DNA of 64,000 nt from an uncultured Collinsella sp. (GCA_900767675.1 CAAFZX010000022.1:1-64000); one strand, 5' to 3'; counted from the stretch's first letter, positions 55,521 to 64,000 are shown. A program made the numbers and translations. The notes: generated from the letters alone by a model not told the origin.

Positions 55521-57658
55521 TTGCGACGCCCGCCTCCGTTGGCGCCCTGACGCCCCTGAGCTGCACGGTTGCGCCCGGCAGTGTTCTGTGCACGCGACAT
55601 GCCGCCGTGCCCCTTGCTGCCTTTGGGTCCCTTGCCGCCAGCGCCACCGTGCGGCTTGCCGCCTTTCTTGCCGGTGCCATGCCCACCGCCAGCAGACGTC
55701 TCACCCGGGCGCGGCGGCACGGGGCGGATTAGACAGTGTTTGGTGTAGCCGATCAGGTCACGACGCCCGGCTTTTTCCAGCGCCTCGCGCACCAGCTTGT
55801 AGTTCTCGGGCTTGCGATACTGGATGAGCGCGCGTTGCATGGCCTTCTCGTGCGGGTCGCGTGCCACGTAGATCGGCTGCATGGTGCGTGGGTCCACGCC
55901 GGTGTAGTACATGCAGGTCGACATGGTGGACGGGGTGGGGTAGAAGTCCTGCACCTGCTCGGGCATGTAGCCCATGTCGCGCACGGCCTCGGCAAGGTCC
56001 ACAGCTTCCTTCATGGTCGAGCCGGGGTGGCTCGAGATTAGGTATGGCACTACGTACTGCTTGAGTCCGTATTCGCGGTTCAAGCGTTCAAATTTACGGC
56101 AGAACGCGTCGTAGACGGCGCGGCTCGGCTTGCCCATCACAGAGAGCACCGCGTCGCTCACATGCTCGGGCGCTACGCGCAGCTGGCCCGAGACATGGTG
56201 TTCCAGCAGCTCGCGCAAAAACTCGTCCGAGGCATCTGCCATGGTGTAGTCAAAACGGATGCCGCTGCGGACGAAGACCTTTTTGACGCCCGGCAGCTGG
56301 CGCAGGTCGCGCAGCAGCTGCGTGTAGCCGCTCTCGTCGACCACCATGTTTTTGCATACGCTCGGCCACAGGCAGCGCTTGTTCTTGCACACGCCGTGCT
56401 TGAGCTGCTTGTCACAGGCCGGGCGGCTAAAGTTAGCCGTCGGTCCGCCCACGTCGTTGATGTAGCCCTTAAACTCGGGATCGCGCGTGAGCAGCTCGGC
56501 CTCGCGCATGATCGAGTCGTGGCTGCGCATCTGCAGTACGCGGCCCTGGTGGAAGGTGAGGGCGCAAAACGAGCACTCGCCAAAACAGCCGCGGTTGGAG
56601 CTAATGGAAAATTTGATTTCGGCAAAGGCCGGTACGCCGCCCGCCGCGTCGTAGTCGGGATGCCAATCGCGGGCGTAGGGAAGCTCGGCCACATCGTCCA
56701 TCTCGTCGGTGGTGAGCGTCGCCGATGGCGGGTTCTGCACCACATAGACGCTGTTGGGGTAGGGCTCTACCAGACGATGCCCGGTGATGGGGTCCATGTT
56801 CTGCTGCTGCACGTTAAAGCTGCGCGCGTAGTTGAGCTTGTCGGCGGTAAGGTCGTCCCAGCTGGGCAGCATGTCGTAGTCGTAGACCTCGTCGAGCGAG
56901 CCCGTGCGGTAAACGGTGCCGTTGATATAGGTGATCTGATCGACGGGCAGCCCCGCGTCGAGCGCATCGGCGATCTCGACGATCGCGTGCTCGCCCATGC
57001 CGTAGATGAGGATGTCGGCGCCCGAGTCGAGCAGTACCGAGCGCTTGAGCTTGTCCTGCCAGTAGTCGTAGTGGGCCAGGCGGCGCAGGCTCGCCTCGAT
57101 GCCGCCGATGATGATGGGAGCGTCCTTGAACGTCTGGCGGATGAGGTTGCCGTAGACCGTGACGGCACGATTGGGGCGGTGCCCCTCCTTGCCACCGGGG
57201 GTATAGGCGTCGGTATGGCGGCGGTGCTTGGTCACCGAATAGTGGTTGACCATGGAGTCCATGTTGCCGGCGCTGACCAAAAAGCCCAGGCGAGGCTCGC
57301 CGAGCACCGTGATGCTGGCGGGATCGGTCCAGTCGGGCTGGCAGATGATACCCACCTTGTAGCCGTGCGCGTCAAGGACGCGGCTGATGATAGCCATGCC
57401 AAAGCTGGGATGGTCCACGTAGGCGTCACCGCAGATGTAGACAAAGTCGCACTGGTCCCAGCCGCGCGCATCCATGTCGGCGCGGCTGACGGGGAGGAAC
57501 TTATCGCGGCCCGGACGCCAGGGGCGGGCGGGCGTCGCTTGGGAATGCTTGGTGCGGGCGACCGTGGCCTGCGCCTTACCGCCGCGCTTTTGCTGCTGGC
57601 CCTGTTTGCCCTGCTGACTGCGCTGGTTGTTCTGAGCGTGCTGAGGCTTTTTTGCCAC
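55517..57658 (-). CDS. YgiQ-family radical SAM protein
   Basis: 713 residues. Order: a basic low-complexity N-terminus (QQGKQGQQQKRGGK), a B12-binding-like N-terminal domain, the radical SAM core with CFGECSFCAL, and a C-terminal extension with a Cys-rich piece (CDKQLKHGVCKNKRCLWPSVC). The end is again Gly/Lys/Arg-rich, possibly RNA-binding. YgiQ proteins are widespread and uncharacterised. The start is GTG at 57658 after GGGAGG. The region upstream in the same frame lacks a ribosome site. The last stop shares four bases with the CPBP gene. Confidence 0.85.
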   Translation of the reverse strand: MAKKPQHAQNNQRSQQGKQGQQQKRGGKAQATVARTKHSQATPARPWRPGRDKFLPVSRADMDARGWDQCDFVYICGDAYVDHPSFGMAIISRVLDAHGYKVGIICQPDWTDPASITVLGEPRLGFLVSAGNMDSMVNHYSVTKHRRHTDAYTPGGKEGHRPNRAVTVYGNLIRQTFKDAPIIIGGIEASLRRLAHYDYWQDKLKRSVLLDSGADILIYGMGEHAIVEIADALDAGLPVDQITYINGTVYRTGSLDEVYDYDMLPSWDDLTADKLNYARSFNVQQQNMDPITGHRLVEPYPNSVYVVQNPPSATLTTDEMDDVAELPYARDWHPDYDAAGGVPAFAEIKFSISSNRGCFGECSFCALTFHQGRVLQMRSHDSIMREAELLTRDPEFKGYINDVGGPTANFSRPACDKQLKHGVCKNKRCLWPSVCKNMVVDESGYTQLLRDLRQLPGVKKVFVRSGIRFDYTMADASDEFLRELLEHHVSGQLRVAPEHVSDAVLSVMGKPSRAVYDAFCRKFERLNREYGLKQYVVPYLISSHPGSTMKEAVDLAEAVRDMGYMPEQVQDFYPTPSTMSTCMYYTGVDPRTMQPIYVARDPHEKAMQRALIQYRKPENYKLVREALEKAGRRDLIGYTKHCLIRPVPPRPGETSAGGGHGTGKKGGKPHGGAGGKGPKGSKGHGGMSRAQNTAGRNRAAQGRQGANGGGRRN

Positions 57659-57926
57659 GATCCCTCCCGGTGTTTGTATGCTGCACGTAATTGTAACCAG
57701 TCTTTTTGGGACGGGGCTAAAAAGACTGGTGGAGTACACGAGCTGGCGGATCGGCGCGTCGATGCGGGTGCCGGCGCCTCGCCCGCCGTTTGTTTCCAGA
57801 CTGTGTATCCCCGTGTCGAAGGGGTCGTCTCGCGCGCACGCCATGTTGTCAATGGGTTACAGTATGAACGGCGGCTATGTTTCCGCCAACGCACGAGAGA
57901 GTCGTCAACAAGGAGGATGCACGACG

Positions 57927-58643
57927 ATGCAGCGTGCCAAACAGATATCGGAATCCATTGAGCTGGGCATCATCTTGGCGCTCGCCGGTGGCTTTATGGA
58001 TGTGTATTCGTACATTGGGCGCGACCATGTTTTCGCCAATGCGCAGACGGGCAACATCCTGCTGGTGGGTGTAAGCATCTCGGAGGGCAATTGGGCGCTG
58101 GCGGGACGCTATTTCTTCCCCGTGGTGTCGTTTGCCGTGGGCATTATGCTTGCCGACCTGGTACACGAGCGTTTTGGCAGCGTGATCCACTGGCGCCAGG
58201 TGACGGTGTTCTTTGAAGCCGTCATCTTGCTGGGCGTGAGTTTTATTCCCGGTGGCGATTTCAACCTGCTCGCCAACTGCCTTACTTCGTTTGCCTGCGG
58301 TATGCAGGTCGAAAGCTTCCGCAAGATTCATGGACACGGCATCGCCACGACCATGTGTATCGGCAACCTCCGTAATGCCTTGCAAAACGTGGACGACTAC
58401 ATCATCACCCACAAGCGCGGTTTTTTGGAAAACGGCCTGCTGTACTTTGGCGTGATCTTTACCTTTGTGTTTGGCGCCGTGTTGGGCAACTGGTGTATTG
58501 AGCGCATGGGCCTGCATGCCATCGTCGTGGCGAGCGTGCTGCTGTTTGTCGCGTTTGCCATCATGTTCATCGACCGCGAGCGCGACTTGCGCTTACGCTG
58601 GAAGGTTGCGGCCGAGGCTTGGAAAGAGGGCTGCCGAAAGTAA
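57927..58643 (+). CDS. YoaK/DUF1275-family membrane protein
   Basis: 238 residues with about six membrane helices. The family start is GIILALAGGFMDVYSYI, followed by FANAQTGNILLVGV; LTSFACGMQVESFRK and GIATTMCIGNLRNAL are further hallmarks. DUF1275 proteins are thought to be transporters, but none has a settled substrate. The ATG at 57927 lies 10 bases after AAGGAGG. It stands alone, divergent from the radical SAM gene. After its stop lies a short GGGGCCGTCCCTTTGC-like hairpin region. Confidence 0.82.
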   Translation: MQRAKQISESIELGIILALAGGFMDVYSYIGRDHVFANAQTGNILLVGVSISEGNWALAGRYFFPVVSFAVGIMLADLVHERFGSVIHWRQVTVFFEAVILLGVSFIPGGDFNLLANCLTSFACGMQVESFRKIHGHGIATTMCIGNLRNALQNVDDYIITHKRGFLENGLLYFGVIFTFVFGAVLGNWCIERMGLHAIVVASVLLFVAFAIMFIDRERDLRLRWKVAAEAWKEGCRK

Positions 58644-58694
58644 CCGAATGCGGCAAAGGGGCCGTCCCTTTGCCGCAGTATTTTTCATCTCCTG

Positions 58695-58747
58695 TTGAAA
58701 CGCTTTAACAATTTTGACGTTCTCACGTGTTTTTTGTTTCAAAAGCG
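58695..58747. promoter_or_regulatory. Operator-like half-sites upstream of fucO
   Basis: AACGCTT in TTGAAACGCTTTAAC (58695-58709) and AAGCGTT (58742-58749) face each other about 45 bases apart. The half-sites resemble those of LacI/CcpA-type repressors, though one base short of the cre consensus. Looping across the promoter is possible. Confidence 0.4.
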
Positions 58748-58808
58748 TTAGGATGGGACTCATAGCGTGGGGCGTAATGGGTGCCCCGCACACGATGGGA
58801 GGCTATCA

Positions 58809-59975
58809 ATGGCTAATCGTTTCGTTCTCAACACCATCTCTTATCATGGTTCCGGCGCCATCAAGGAGATCCCCGGCGAGCTCCAGCGTCGCGGCTACAA
58901 GAAGATCTTCGTCTGCTCCGACCCCGACCTGGTCAAGTTTGGCGTTACCGCTAAGGTGACCGACGAGCTTGACGCCGCCGGCATCGCTTGGAGCCTCTAC
59001 TCCGAGATTAAGCCCAACCCCACCATCCAGAACGTCAAGGACGGCGTCGAGGCCTTCAAGGCCGCCGAGGCTGACGCTATCGTGACCATCGGTGGCGGCT
59101 CCTCCATGGACACCGCCAAGGCTATCGGCATCATCATCAACAACCCCGAGTTTGCCGATGTCCGCAGCCTCGAGGGCGTTGCTCCCACTAAGAACCACGC
59201 CGTGTTCACCATCGCTGTGCCGACGACCGCCGGTACCGCTGCCGAGGTGACCATCAACTACGTCATCACCGACCCTGAGAAAGTCCGCAAGTTCGTGTGC
59301 GTCGACACCAACGACGCCCCCGAGGTCGCCGTCGTCGACCCCGACATGATGGCTTCCATGCCCGCCGGCCTGACCGCTTCCACTGGCATGGACGCTCTGA
59401 CCCACGCCATCGAGGGCTACACCACCAAGGGCGCTTGGGAGCTCTCCGACATGTTCCACTTTGAGGCTATTAAGCTGATCAGCGAGAACCTGCGCGACTC
59501 CGTCGCCGAGGCCAAGTCCGGCCAGCCCGGCTCCGGCCGCGAGGGCATGGCTCTTGGCCAGTATGTCGCCGGCATGGGCTTCTCCAATGTCGGCCTGGGC
59601 ATCGACCACGCCATGGCTCACACCCTGTCCGCTCACTACGACACCCCGCACGGCGTCGCTTGCGCCATGCTGCTGCCGATCGCCATGGAGTTCAACAAGC
59701 CGGTTTGCGCCGAGCGTCTGGCCAAGGTTGCCGTCGCCATGGGCGTTGACACCACGGGCATGAGCACCGACGAGGCCGCCGACGCCGCCATCGCCGCCGT
59801 CAAGCAGCTCTCTGCCGACGTGAACATCCCGCACGTCTGCGAGGCCATGAAGGCCGACGAGATCGAGGTCCTGGCCAAGGACGCCATGGCTGACGCCTGC
59901 TTCCCGGGTAACCCGCGCGAGGCGACGCTCGACGACGTCATCGAGCTCTTCAAGAAGATTTGCCCGGCTGAGTAA
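58809..59975 (+). CDS. fucO: Iron-dependent alcohol dehydrogenase, lactaldehyde reductase type
   Basis: 388 residues, very close in layout to E. coli FucO. NAD-binding: IVTIGGGSSMDTAKAIG. Metal ligands: DALTHAIEGY and MGFSNVGLGIDHAMAH, with TPHGVACAMLLP. ADVRSLEGV, IPTTAGTAAEVTINYVITD-like and GNPREATLDD segments match FucO closely. It reduces lactaldehyde to 1,2-propanediol during fucose or rhamnose fermentation, or oxidises similar alcohols. No fucose genes are close by, so the substrate is not fixed by context. The ATG follows GGGAGG. Codon use is strongly biased to C-ending codons, which suggests high expression. Confidence 0.88.
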   Translation: MANRFVLNTISYHGSGAIKEIPGELQRRGYKKIFVCSDPDLVKFGVTAKVTDELDAAGIAWSLYSEIKPNPTIQNVKDGVEAFKAAEADAIVTIGGGSSMDTAKAIGIIINNPEFADVRSLEGVAPTKNHAVFTIAVPTTAGTAAEVTINYVITDPEKVRKFVCVDTNDAPEVAVVDPDMMASMPAGLTASTGMDALTHAIEGYTTKGAWELSDMFHFEAIKLISENLRDSVAEAKSGQPGSGREGMALGQYVAGMGFSNVGLGIDHAMAHTLSAHYDTPHGVACAMLLPIAMEFNKPVCAERLAKVAVAMGVDTTGMSTDEAADAAIAAVKQLSADVNIPHVCEAMKADEIEVLAKDAMADACFPGNPREATLDDVIELFKKICPAE

Positions 59976-59987
59976 ATTACTCCCGTC

Positions 59988-60108
59988 GGCGGTCCCGGGC
60001 TTCCCTCCGGGCGCGTCCTCGGACATGTAAAAGGCCCCGCTGCGCGCGTTGCGCGGCGGGGTCTTTTACGTCCTGCGGAATGCGCCCGGAGGGAAGCCCG
60101 GGATCGCC
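59988..60108 (-). ncRNA. Family D structured element, copy 2 (candidate structured RNA)
   Basis: On the minus strand it carries TTCCGCAGGACG (60080-60069) and ACATGTCCGAGGACG (60028-60014), identical to copy 1 at 3770. The outer stem here is GTCCCGGGCTTCCCTCCGGG with its complement, and the inner stem GTAAAAG/CTTTTAC plus CCCCGC/GCGGGG; both differ from copy 1 but pair. It starts 13 bases after the fucO stop. Confidence 0.55.
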
Positions 60109-60301
60109 TGCGTTCTTTTCTCAGATGCCGGGGTGCCGGAAAGGCGGGATGTGAGGGGCGCATTGTTGGATGGCGCCTTGTATCTGCTTATCGTGGCGGG
60201 CGCAGTCCTGGCGAGCTCGATGGGTCATCTCGCTAGGTAAAAAGATGGCTCGCGGTGGTATTGTTGCTGTGGGTTTAATTCGATATGAAAGGGTGACTTT
60301 G

Positions 60302-61330
60302 GTGTCCAAGATGGATTCTACGCTCTCCTATATTACTGACCAGTTGAAGGCGCTTACCTCGATTGCTTCGCCTACGGGCTATACCCGTGCGGCGACTGAT
60401 TATCTGATGGAAACGTTGCGTGATATGGGCTTTGGGCCCGAGCGCTCCAATAAGGGCAATGTGCTCGTTGAGCTTGGTGGTGAGGGTGAGCCGCTCGTGT
60501 TGGCGAGCCATGTCGATACCCTGGGCGCCATGGTACGCTCCATTAAGGACAATGGTCGCCTGCGCCCCACAACCCTCGGCGGGCACCAGTGGTCCACGGC
60601 CGATGGCGAGAACTGCACCGTTTATACGCGCGACGGCAATGTCTACACGGGCGTGGTCCTCAATACCGAGCCTTCGGCGCATGTGGCCGACGAGCCGGTC
60701 AAGACCATCGAGAAGAACATGGAAATCCTGCTCGACGAGAACGTTGACAGCAAGGACGATGTGCTCGAGCTGGGTATTCAAACCGGCGACATCATCGCTA
60801 TGGATCCGCGCACCACGGTGACGGAGAGCGGCTACATCAAGAGTCGCTTCCTTGACGACAAACTGTCCGCGTCGATTCTGCTGGGTTTGGCCCGCGCCGT
60901 CGCCGAAGGCGAGGTGACGCTTTCGCGCAAGGTTTCGTTGCTCTTTACGGTGTACGAGGAGGTCGGCCACGGCGGCGCCTTCGTGCCGGCCGACACGCGC
61001 GAGATGATCAGCGTTGACATGGGTTGCGTGGGCGACGACCTGGGCTGTACCGAGCGCATGGTTTCGATCTGTGCCAAGGATTCGGGTGGCCCCTACAATT
61101 ACGACCTGGTAACCACGCTGTCCAACATCGCGCGCGAGCTGGAGCTCGATTACGCCATCGATGTGTACCCGCACTACGGCTCCGACGTCGAGGCCACGCT
61201 CTCGGCCGGCTACGACATTCGCCATGGTCTGATCGGCCCCGGCGTGTACGCGAGCCACAACTACGAGCGCAGCCACATCGACGGCGTGCGCAATACCTAC
61301 GAGCTGGTTCGCGCCTACGTTCAGCGCTAG
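60302..61330 (+). CDS. M42-family metallopeptidase (aminopeptidase)
   Basis: 342 residues, standard M42 length. The metal ligands are His in ASHVDTLG, Asp in RFLDDKLSAS, the Glu-Glu pair in YEEVGHGG, Asp in SVDMGC, and His in SHNYERSH. The enzymes form large tetrahedral aminopeptidase complexes that trim peptides; some are annotated as glucanases by old error. The start is likely GTG at 60302 after AAGGGTGA; TTG 60299 and ATG 60311 are in frame. A terminator follows at 61364. A 121-bp family D element and a possible micro-ORF precede it. Confidence 0.9.
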   Translation: MSKMDSTLSYITDQLKALTSIASPTGYTRAATDYLMETLRDMGFGPERSNKGNVLVELGGEGEPLVLASHVDTLGAMVRSIKDNGRLRPTTLGGHQWSTADGENCTVYTRDGNVYTGVVLNTEPSAHVADEPVKTIEKNMEILLDENVDSKDDVLELGIQTGDIIAMDPRTTVTESGYIKSRFLDDKLSASILLGLARAVAEGEVTLSRKVSLLFTVYEEVGHGGAFVPADTREMISVDMGCVGDDLGCTERMVSICAKDSGGPYNYDLVTTLSNIARELELDYAIDVYPHYGSDVEATLSAGYDIRHGLIGPGVYASHNYERSHIDGVRNTYELVRAYVQR

Positions 61331-61363
61331 GGGAGTAGCTTGCGACTCGGCTGACCAATCGCT

Positions 61364-61389
61364 AAGGCCCGATTTCTCGGGCCTTTTTT
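61364..61389 (+). terminator. Terminator of the M42 peptidase gene
   Basis: AAGGCCCGA and TCGGGCC pair with a 4-base loop and six T follow. Confidence 0.88.
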
Positions 61390-61393
61390 CGCT

Positions 61394-61438
61394 TTGGGTC
61401 GTTTAGTATTATGATGTATGTAATCTATTAACTAAACG
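61394..61438 (+). promoter_or_regulatory. Promoter flanked by operator half-sites of the HTH-HipA gene
   Basis: TTGGGT (61394-61399) and TATGTA (61417-61422) are 17 bases apart. CGTTTAGT (61400-61407) and ACTAAACG (61431-61438) form an 8-bp inverted repeat, 31 bp centre to centre, around the -10. The region is far richer in A and T than its surroundings. Confidence 0.55.
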
Positions 61439-61468
61439 TTTAAATTACTTAACGAGGTGATGCGGTGT

Positions 61469-62842
61469 ATGGATACGTCTGAGTACTTGTCTATGGGTGA
61501 TGCTGCCCGCCTGCTGGGCGTTACGAAAGCCCGCATATCTCAACTTGCCGCATCGGGAACGCTCGCGTGCGATATTGTGGGCGGACGGAAGATGGTCGAG
61601 TACAATTCCGCGGTCGCTTATCAAAAGGTCCGCAAACGTGGACGCCGTCCTGCGGCCGATGTGGGGCGCAAGTTTACGCTGATGTCCGCCGATTACGAGG
61701 TTGCGCGTGTCTCATTTGATCCGACGCGTGAGTTCCCCTTCGAAATCGCCGAGGTACTCGATGCGCAGAGGATGCCGTTTGGCACGTGCTCGAGCTCTTC
61801 TCCTACGGTGAATAAACGGGAGCTCAACGTGTGGTGGGGGCATCGGTCGGTGCCCGATGTTCGCCCCGGGCTTATCTCGCGCTACCGCGAGCTGGGAATT
61901 GTCAACGGCGTTGAGGCGCCGGTTCAGTGCCTGGGCCTCTCGCTTTCGGATTGCTATTGGCTGCGACCGGCAGAATGCGACGGGCTCGAATGGCGAAACC
62001 TCAATTACTTCGAGAATGATTTTGAGCGATCGGCGCCCGAGGGGCGTTCGGGTTGGCTGGAGGGCATCGGTCTTAAAAATCCCGACAACACATCCGAGGG
62101 CGAGCTCCCTAAATCGTGGATGATCCGAAACGGCATTCGCGTTTTGGCTAAAGGTTGCGGGATGGACGATCAGCGTCCCTTTAACGAGGCGGTTGCAACG
62201 GCCCTGCACCGTCGTTTGCTGTCCCAGGGTGAGTTTGTTCCTTATACGGTTGAGCGGATGTTCGATGGCCCTGTGTGCCTGTGCGACGACTTTCTTGACG
62301 GCCGCGAGGAATACGTTCCGGCTGTTTACGTTAAGGGCGCACTTGGTAGCCAGCGGGGAAACTCGACATACGACCGGTACTGCTGCTTCCTTAGCAAGCA
62401 TGGTGTCGATGAGGCCGCTGTGAGAAGGTCTATGTCGCAGATGATTGTCTGCGATGCCCTTTTGGCCAACAGCGACCGCCATTGGCGAAACTTCGGCATC
62501 ATCCGCAATGTCGACACCCTGGAGATAAGGCCTGCTCCGCTGTTCGATAGCGGCAACTGCCTGTGGTACAACGTACCAACTGCCGTGCTCGCAGCTGGGG
62601 AGTTTGGGTTTTCCGCTAAGCCGTTTGGGCCCGACCCTTCCGCCCAGCTGGCGCTTGCGGACTCACTCGGTTGGTTCGACGCATCGCGACTGGACGGATT
62701 TGTTGATGAGGCGATCGAGATTCTTTCGCAGAGCGAATGGGCGACGGCGGAGGGTCGACTCGAGGCCATTTGCCGCGGCCTCGAGCGTCGCGTAATCGAG
62801 GTTGGTGCCGCTGTTGAAGTGCTTCGACACGTGCAGCGATAA
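61469..62842 (+). CDS. Fusion of MerR/excisionase-type HTH and HipA-like kinase domain
   Basis: 457 residues. Residues 1-60 are a winged helix-turn-helix (SMGDAARLLGVTKARISQLAASG, then GGRKMVEYNSAVAYQ). The rest resembles the HipA kinase: a variant N-lobe (about 110-250) and a C-lobe with MIVCDALLANSDRHWRNFGII (catalytic Asp and Asn) and PAPLFDSGNCLW (metal-binding Asp). HipA phosphorylates glutamyl-tRNA synthetase and is held by the DNA-binding antitoxin HipB; here both functions may be in one chain. A promoter with paired half-sites precedes it. The ATG at 61469 follows GAGGTG; 61460 is possible. No separate hipB is adjacent. Confidence 0.78.
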   Translation: MDTSEYLSMGDAARLLGVTKARISQLAASGTLACDIVGGRKMVEYNSAVAYQKVRKRGRRPAADVGRKFTLMSADYEVARVSFDPTREFPFEIAEVLDAQRMPFGTCSSSSPTVNKRELNVWWGHRSVPDVRPGLISRYRELGIVNGVEAPVQCLGLSLSDCYWLRPAECDGLEWRNLNYFENDFERSAPEGRSGWLEGIGLKNPDNTSEGELPKSWMIRNGIRVLAKGCGMDDQRPFNEAVATALHRRLLSQGEFVPYTVERMFDGPVCLCDDFLDGREEYVPAVYVKGALGSQRGNSTYDRYCCFLSKHGVDEAAVRRSMSQMIVCDALLANSDRHWRNFGIIRNVDTLEIRPAPLFDSGNCLWYNVPTAVLAAGEFGFSAKPFGPDPSAQLALADSLGWFDASRLDGFVDEAIEILSQSEWATAEGRLEAICRGLERRVIEVGAAVEVLRHVQR

Positions 62843-62850
62843 ACCCGCGG

Positions 62851-63951
62851 CTACTTAAGCGCGCCGGTCACCGTGCCGCCGCCGAGGACGATGTCACCGC
62901 GGTAGACGACGACGGCCTGTCCGGGGGCGATGGCGCGCTGCGGCTCGTCAAAAGTCAGCAGCATTTGCCCGTCTTCATCACGCGTAAGGGTCGCTGCCTG
63001 GTCTTTCTGACGGTAGCGGTACTTGGCACCTACGCGAATGCCGCCGGCGTCGAGCTCCGCCTCCATGCGCTCTGCCGGAGCGCTCCAGATCCAGTCGTTT
63101 GCCGTGAGCGCTGTGGCCGCCAGGTCCTCGGCCTCGCCCAAATGCACGGTGTTGCTGGCGGCATCGACGCCCGTCACATACACGGGATGCGCCATCGCGA
63201 CGCCCAGGCCCTTGCGCTGGCCTATGGTATAGCGCAGCGCGCCGTTATGGCGTCCGACCACGCTGCCGTCGCGCCACACAATGTCGCCCGGTGCAGCGGG
63301 ATGTCCGCAGCGGCGCTCGATATAGCCCGCGTAGTCGCCGTCTGGAATAAAACAGATGTCCTCGCTTTCGGCCTTCTGGGCGTTGGTAAAGCCCTGCTCG
63401 GCGGCTATGCGGCGCACGTCGCGCTCTTTGTCCAGGCCTGCCAGCGGAAAGATCGTGTGCGCCAGGCGCTCCTGCGTAAGCGAATACAAAAAGTAGCTCT
63501 GGTCCTTCTTGGGGTCCTCGCCGCGATACAGCTGCCAGGTGCCGTCTGACGCCTGGCTTGTTTTGGCGTAATGTCCCGTTGCGATGTAGTCGCAGCCCAT
63601 GTCCAGCGCCGCATCGAGCAGCGCGCCAAACTTAATGTGGCGGTTGCAGATAATGCACGGATTGGGCGTCAGCCCCTCCTGGTAGGCGTTCACAAAGCGC
63701 TCGATAACGTTGCGGTCGAACGTCTGCTGCAGGTCGAGCACATGGTGGGGTATCCCCAGGCGCTCGGCGACGGCCTTCGCGTCGGCGATGTCGCGGTCGA
63801 CCTTACTCATGCCCGTGGCGGGGTCGGGTGCAGGGCAGGTGAGGCGCATGGTGGCGCCGACGCATTCGTAGCCCTGGTTTTTGAGCAGGTACGCGGTCAC
63901 GCTGGAATCGACGCCGCCGCTCATGGCGACGAGCACGCGCTTGTTGTGCAT
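62851..63951 (-). CDS. mnmA: tRNA 2-thiouridine(34) synthase MnmA
   Basis: 366 residues. Thiolates U34 of tRNA-Lys, -Glu and -Gln. The PP-loop is VAMSGGVDSSVTA at the N-terminus; the catalytic cysteines are in NPCIICNRHIKFG and SEDICFIPDGDY. RYTIGQRKGLG and the C-terminal beta domain complete it. The ATG follows AAGGAGAACCTCCCC. The gene converges with the HTH-HipA gene, stops 8 bases apart, and no hairpin separates them. The upstream partner, often an IscS-type cysteine desulfurase, would lie beyond the right edge. Confidence 0.96.
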   Translation of the reverse strand: MHNKRVLVAMSGGVDSSVTAYLLKNQGYECVGATMRLTCPAPDPATGMSKVDRDIADAKAVAERLGIPHHVLDLQQTFDRNVIERFVNAYQEGLTPNPCIICNRHIKFGALLDAALDMGCDYIATGHYAKTSQASDGTWQLYRGEDPKKDQSYFLYSLTQERLAHTIFPLAGLDKERDVRRIAAEQGFTNAQKAESEDICFIPDGDYAGYIERRCGHPAAPGDIVWRDGSVVGRHNGALRYTIGQRKGLGVAMAHPVYVTGVDAASNTVHLGEAEDLAATALTANDWIWSAPAERMEAELDAGGIRVGAKYRYRQKDQAATLTRDEDGQMLLTFDEPQRAIAPGQAVVVYRGDIVLGGGTVTGALK

Positions 63952-64000
63952 GGGGAGGTTCTCCTTGGTGGCATGTGGCCAAAAAAGAAAAGCGGCGCGG

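Overview
The window is 64 kb of GC-rich bacterial chromosome with dense genes, strong Shine-Dalgarno sites and occasional GTG or TTG starts. The gene set fits an anaerobic gut actinobacterium of the Coriobacteriia, most likely Collinsella or a close relative: [FeFe] hydrogenase, PTS sugar uptake, two-subunit transketolase, rubredoxin, and Ser/Thr kinase and FHA proteins. The genus is inferred from gene content; no marker gene was compared. I see no phage, plasmid origin, rRNA operon or CRISPR array.

Layout. 1-2.2 kb: tail of a YitT-type membrane protein, then split transketolase. 2.2-9.9 kb: zinc-ribbon membrane protein (minus strand), ftsE-ftsX with a long N-terminal extension on FtsE, rnr, a lone serine resolvase and a VanZ-like protein. 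10-14.6 kb: MurNAc recycling cluster (murR-like regulator, murQ, murP, mupG). 14.6-20.6 kb: ArsC-like protein, truncated MarR-like protein, tRNA-Gln and tRNA-Glu, a TPR-like protein with smpB, flavin reductase and rubredoxin, mntH, gpmA. 21-27.3 kb: gltB-gltD. 27.6-31.9 kb: an unrecognised protein, a nuclease-like protein boxed in by repeats, an amidohydrolase and a zinc-ribbon membrane protein. 32-35 kb: copper operon copA-copZ-csoR with a readable CsoR operator. 35.5-38.7 kb: Ser/Thr kinase and FHA protein. 39.3-43 kb: DEAD-box helicase and a flavodoxin/ferredoxin protein. 43.3-47.8 kb: alpha-glucoside PTS operon. 48-54.2 kb: electron-transfer flavoprotein, [FeFe] hydrogenase and an ABC transporter with fused permease and ATPase. 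54.3-64 kb: orphan RelB-like antitoxin, CPBP protease, YgiQ-type radical SAM protein, YoaK-type protein, fucO-like dehydrogenase, M42 peptidase, an HTH-HipA-like fusion and mnmA.

The least explained part lies between the genes. Three unrelated palindrome families (A, B, C) share one shape: 17-21 bp arms around a loop of almost exactly 25 nt that holds a small inner hairpin. Family A (arm TGTCTCAATCTGTAACA) occurs as twelve full units, always in direct tandem pairs or a group of four with an 80-81 bp period, and all twelve point the same way although the neighbouring genes do not. Two family A pairs tightly bracket one gene with an AbiEi-like N-terminus and a PD-(D/E)xK/DUF559-like C-terminus, as a mobile cassette would. 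A fourth family (D, two copies) keeps 27 bases identical at an internal loop while all four stem arms change and stay complementary, which is the pattern expected of a structured RNA.
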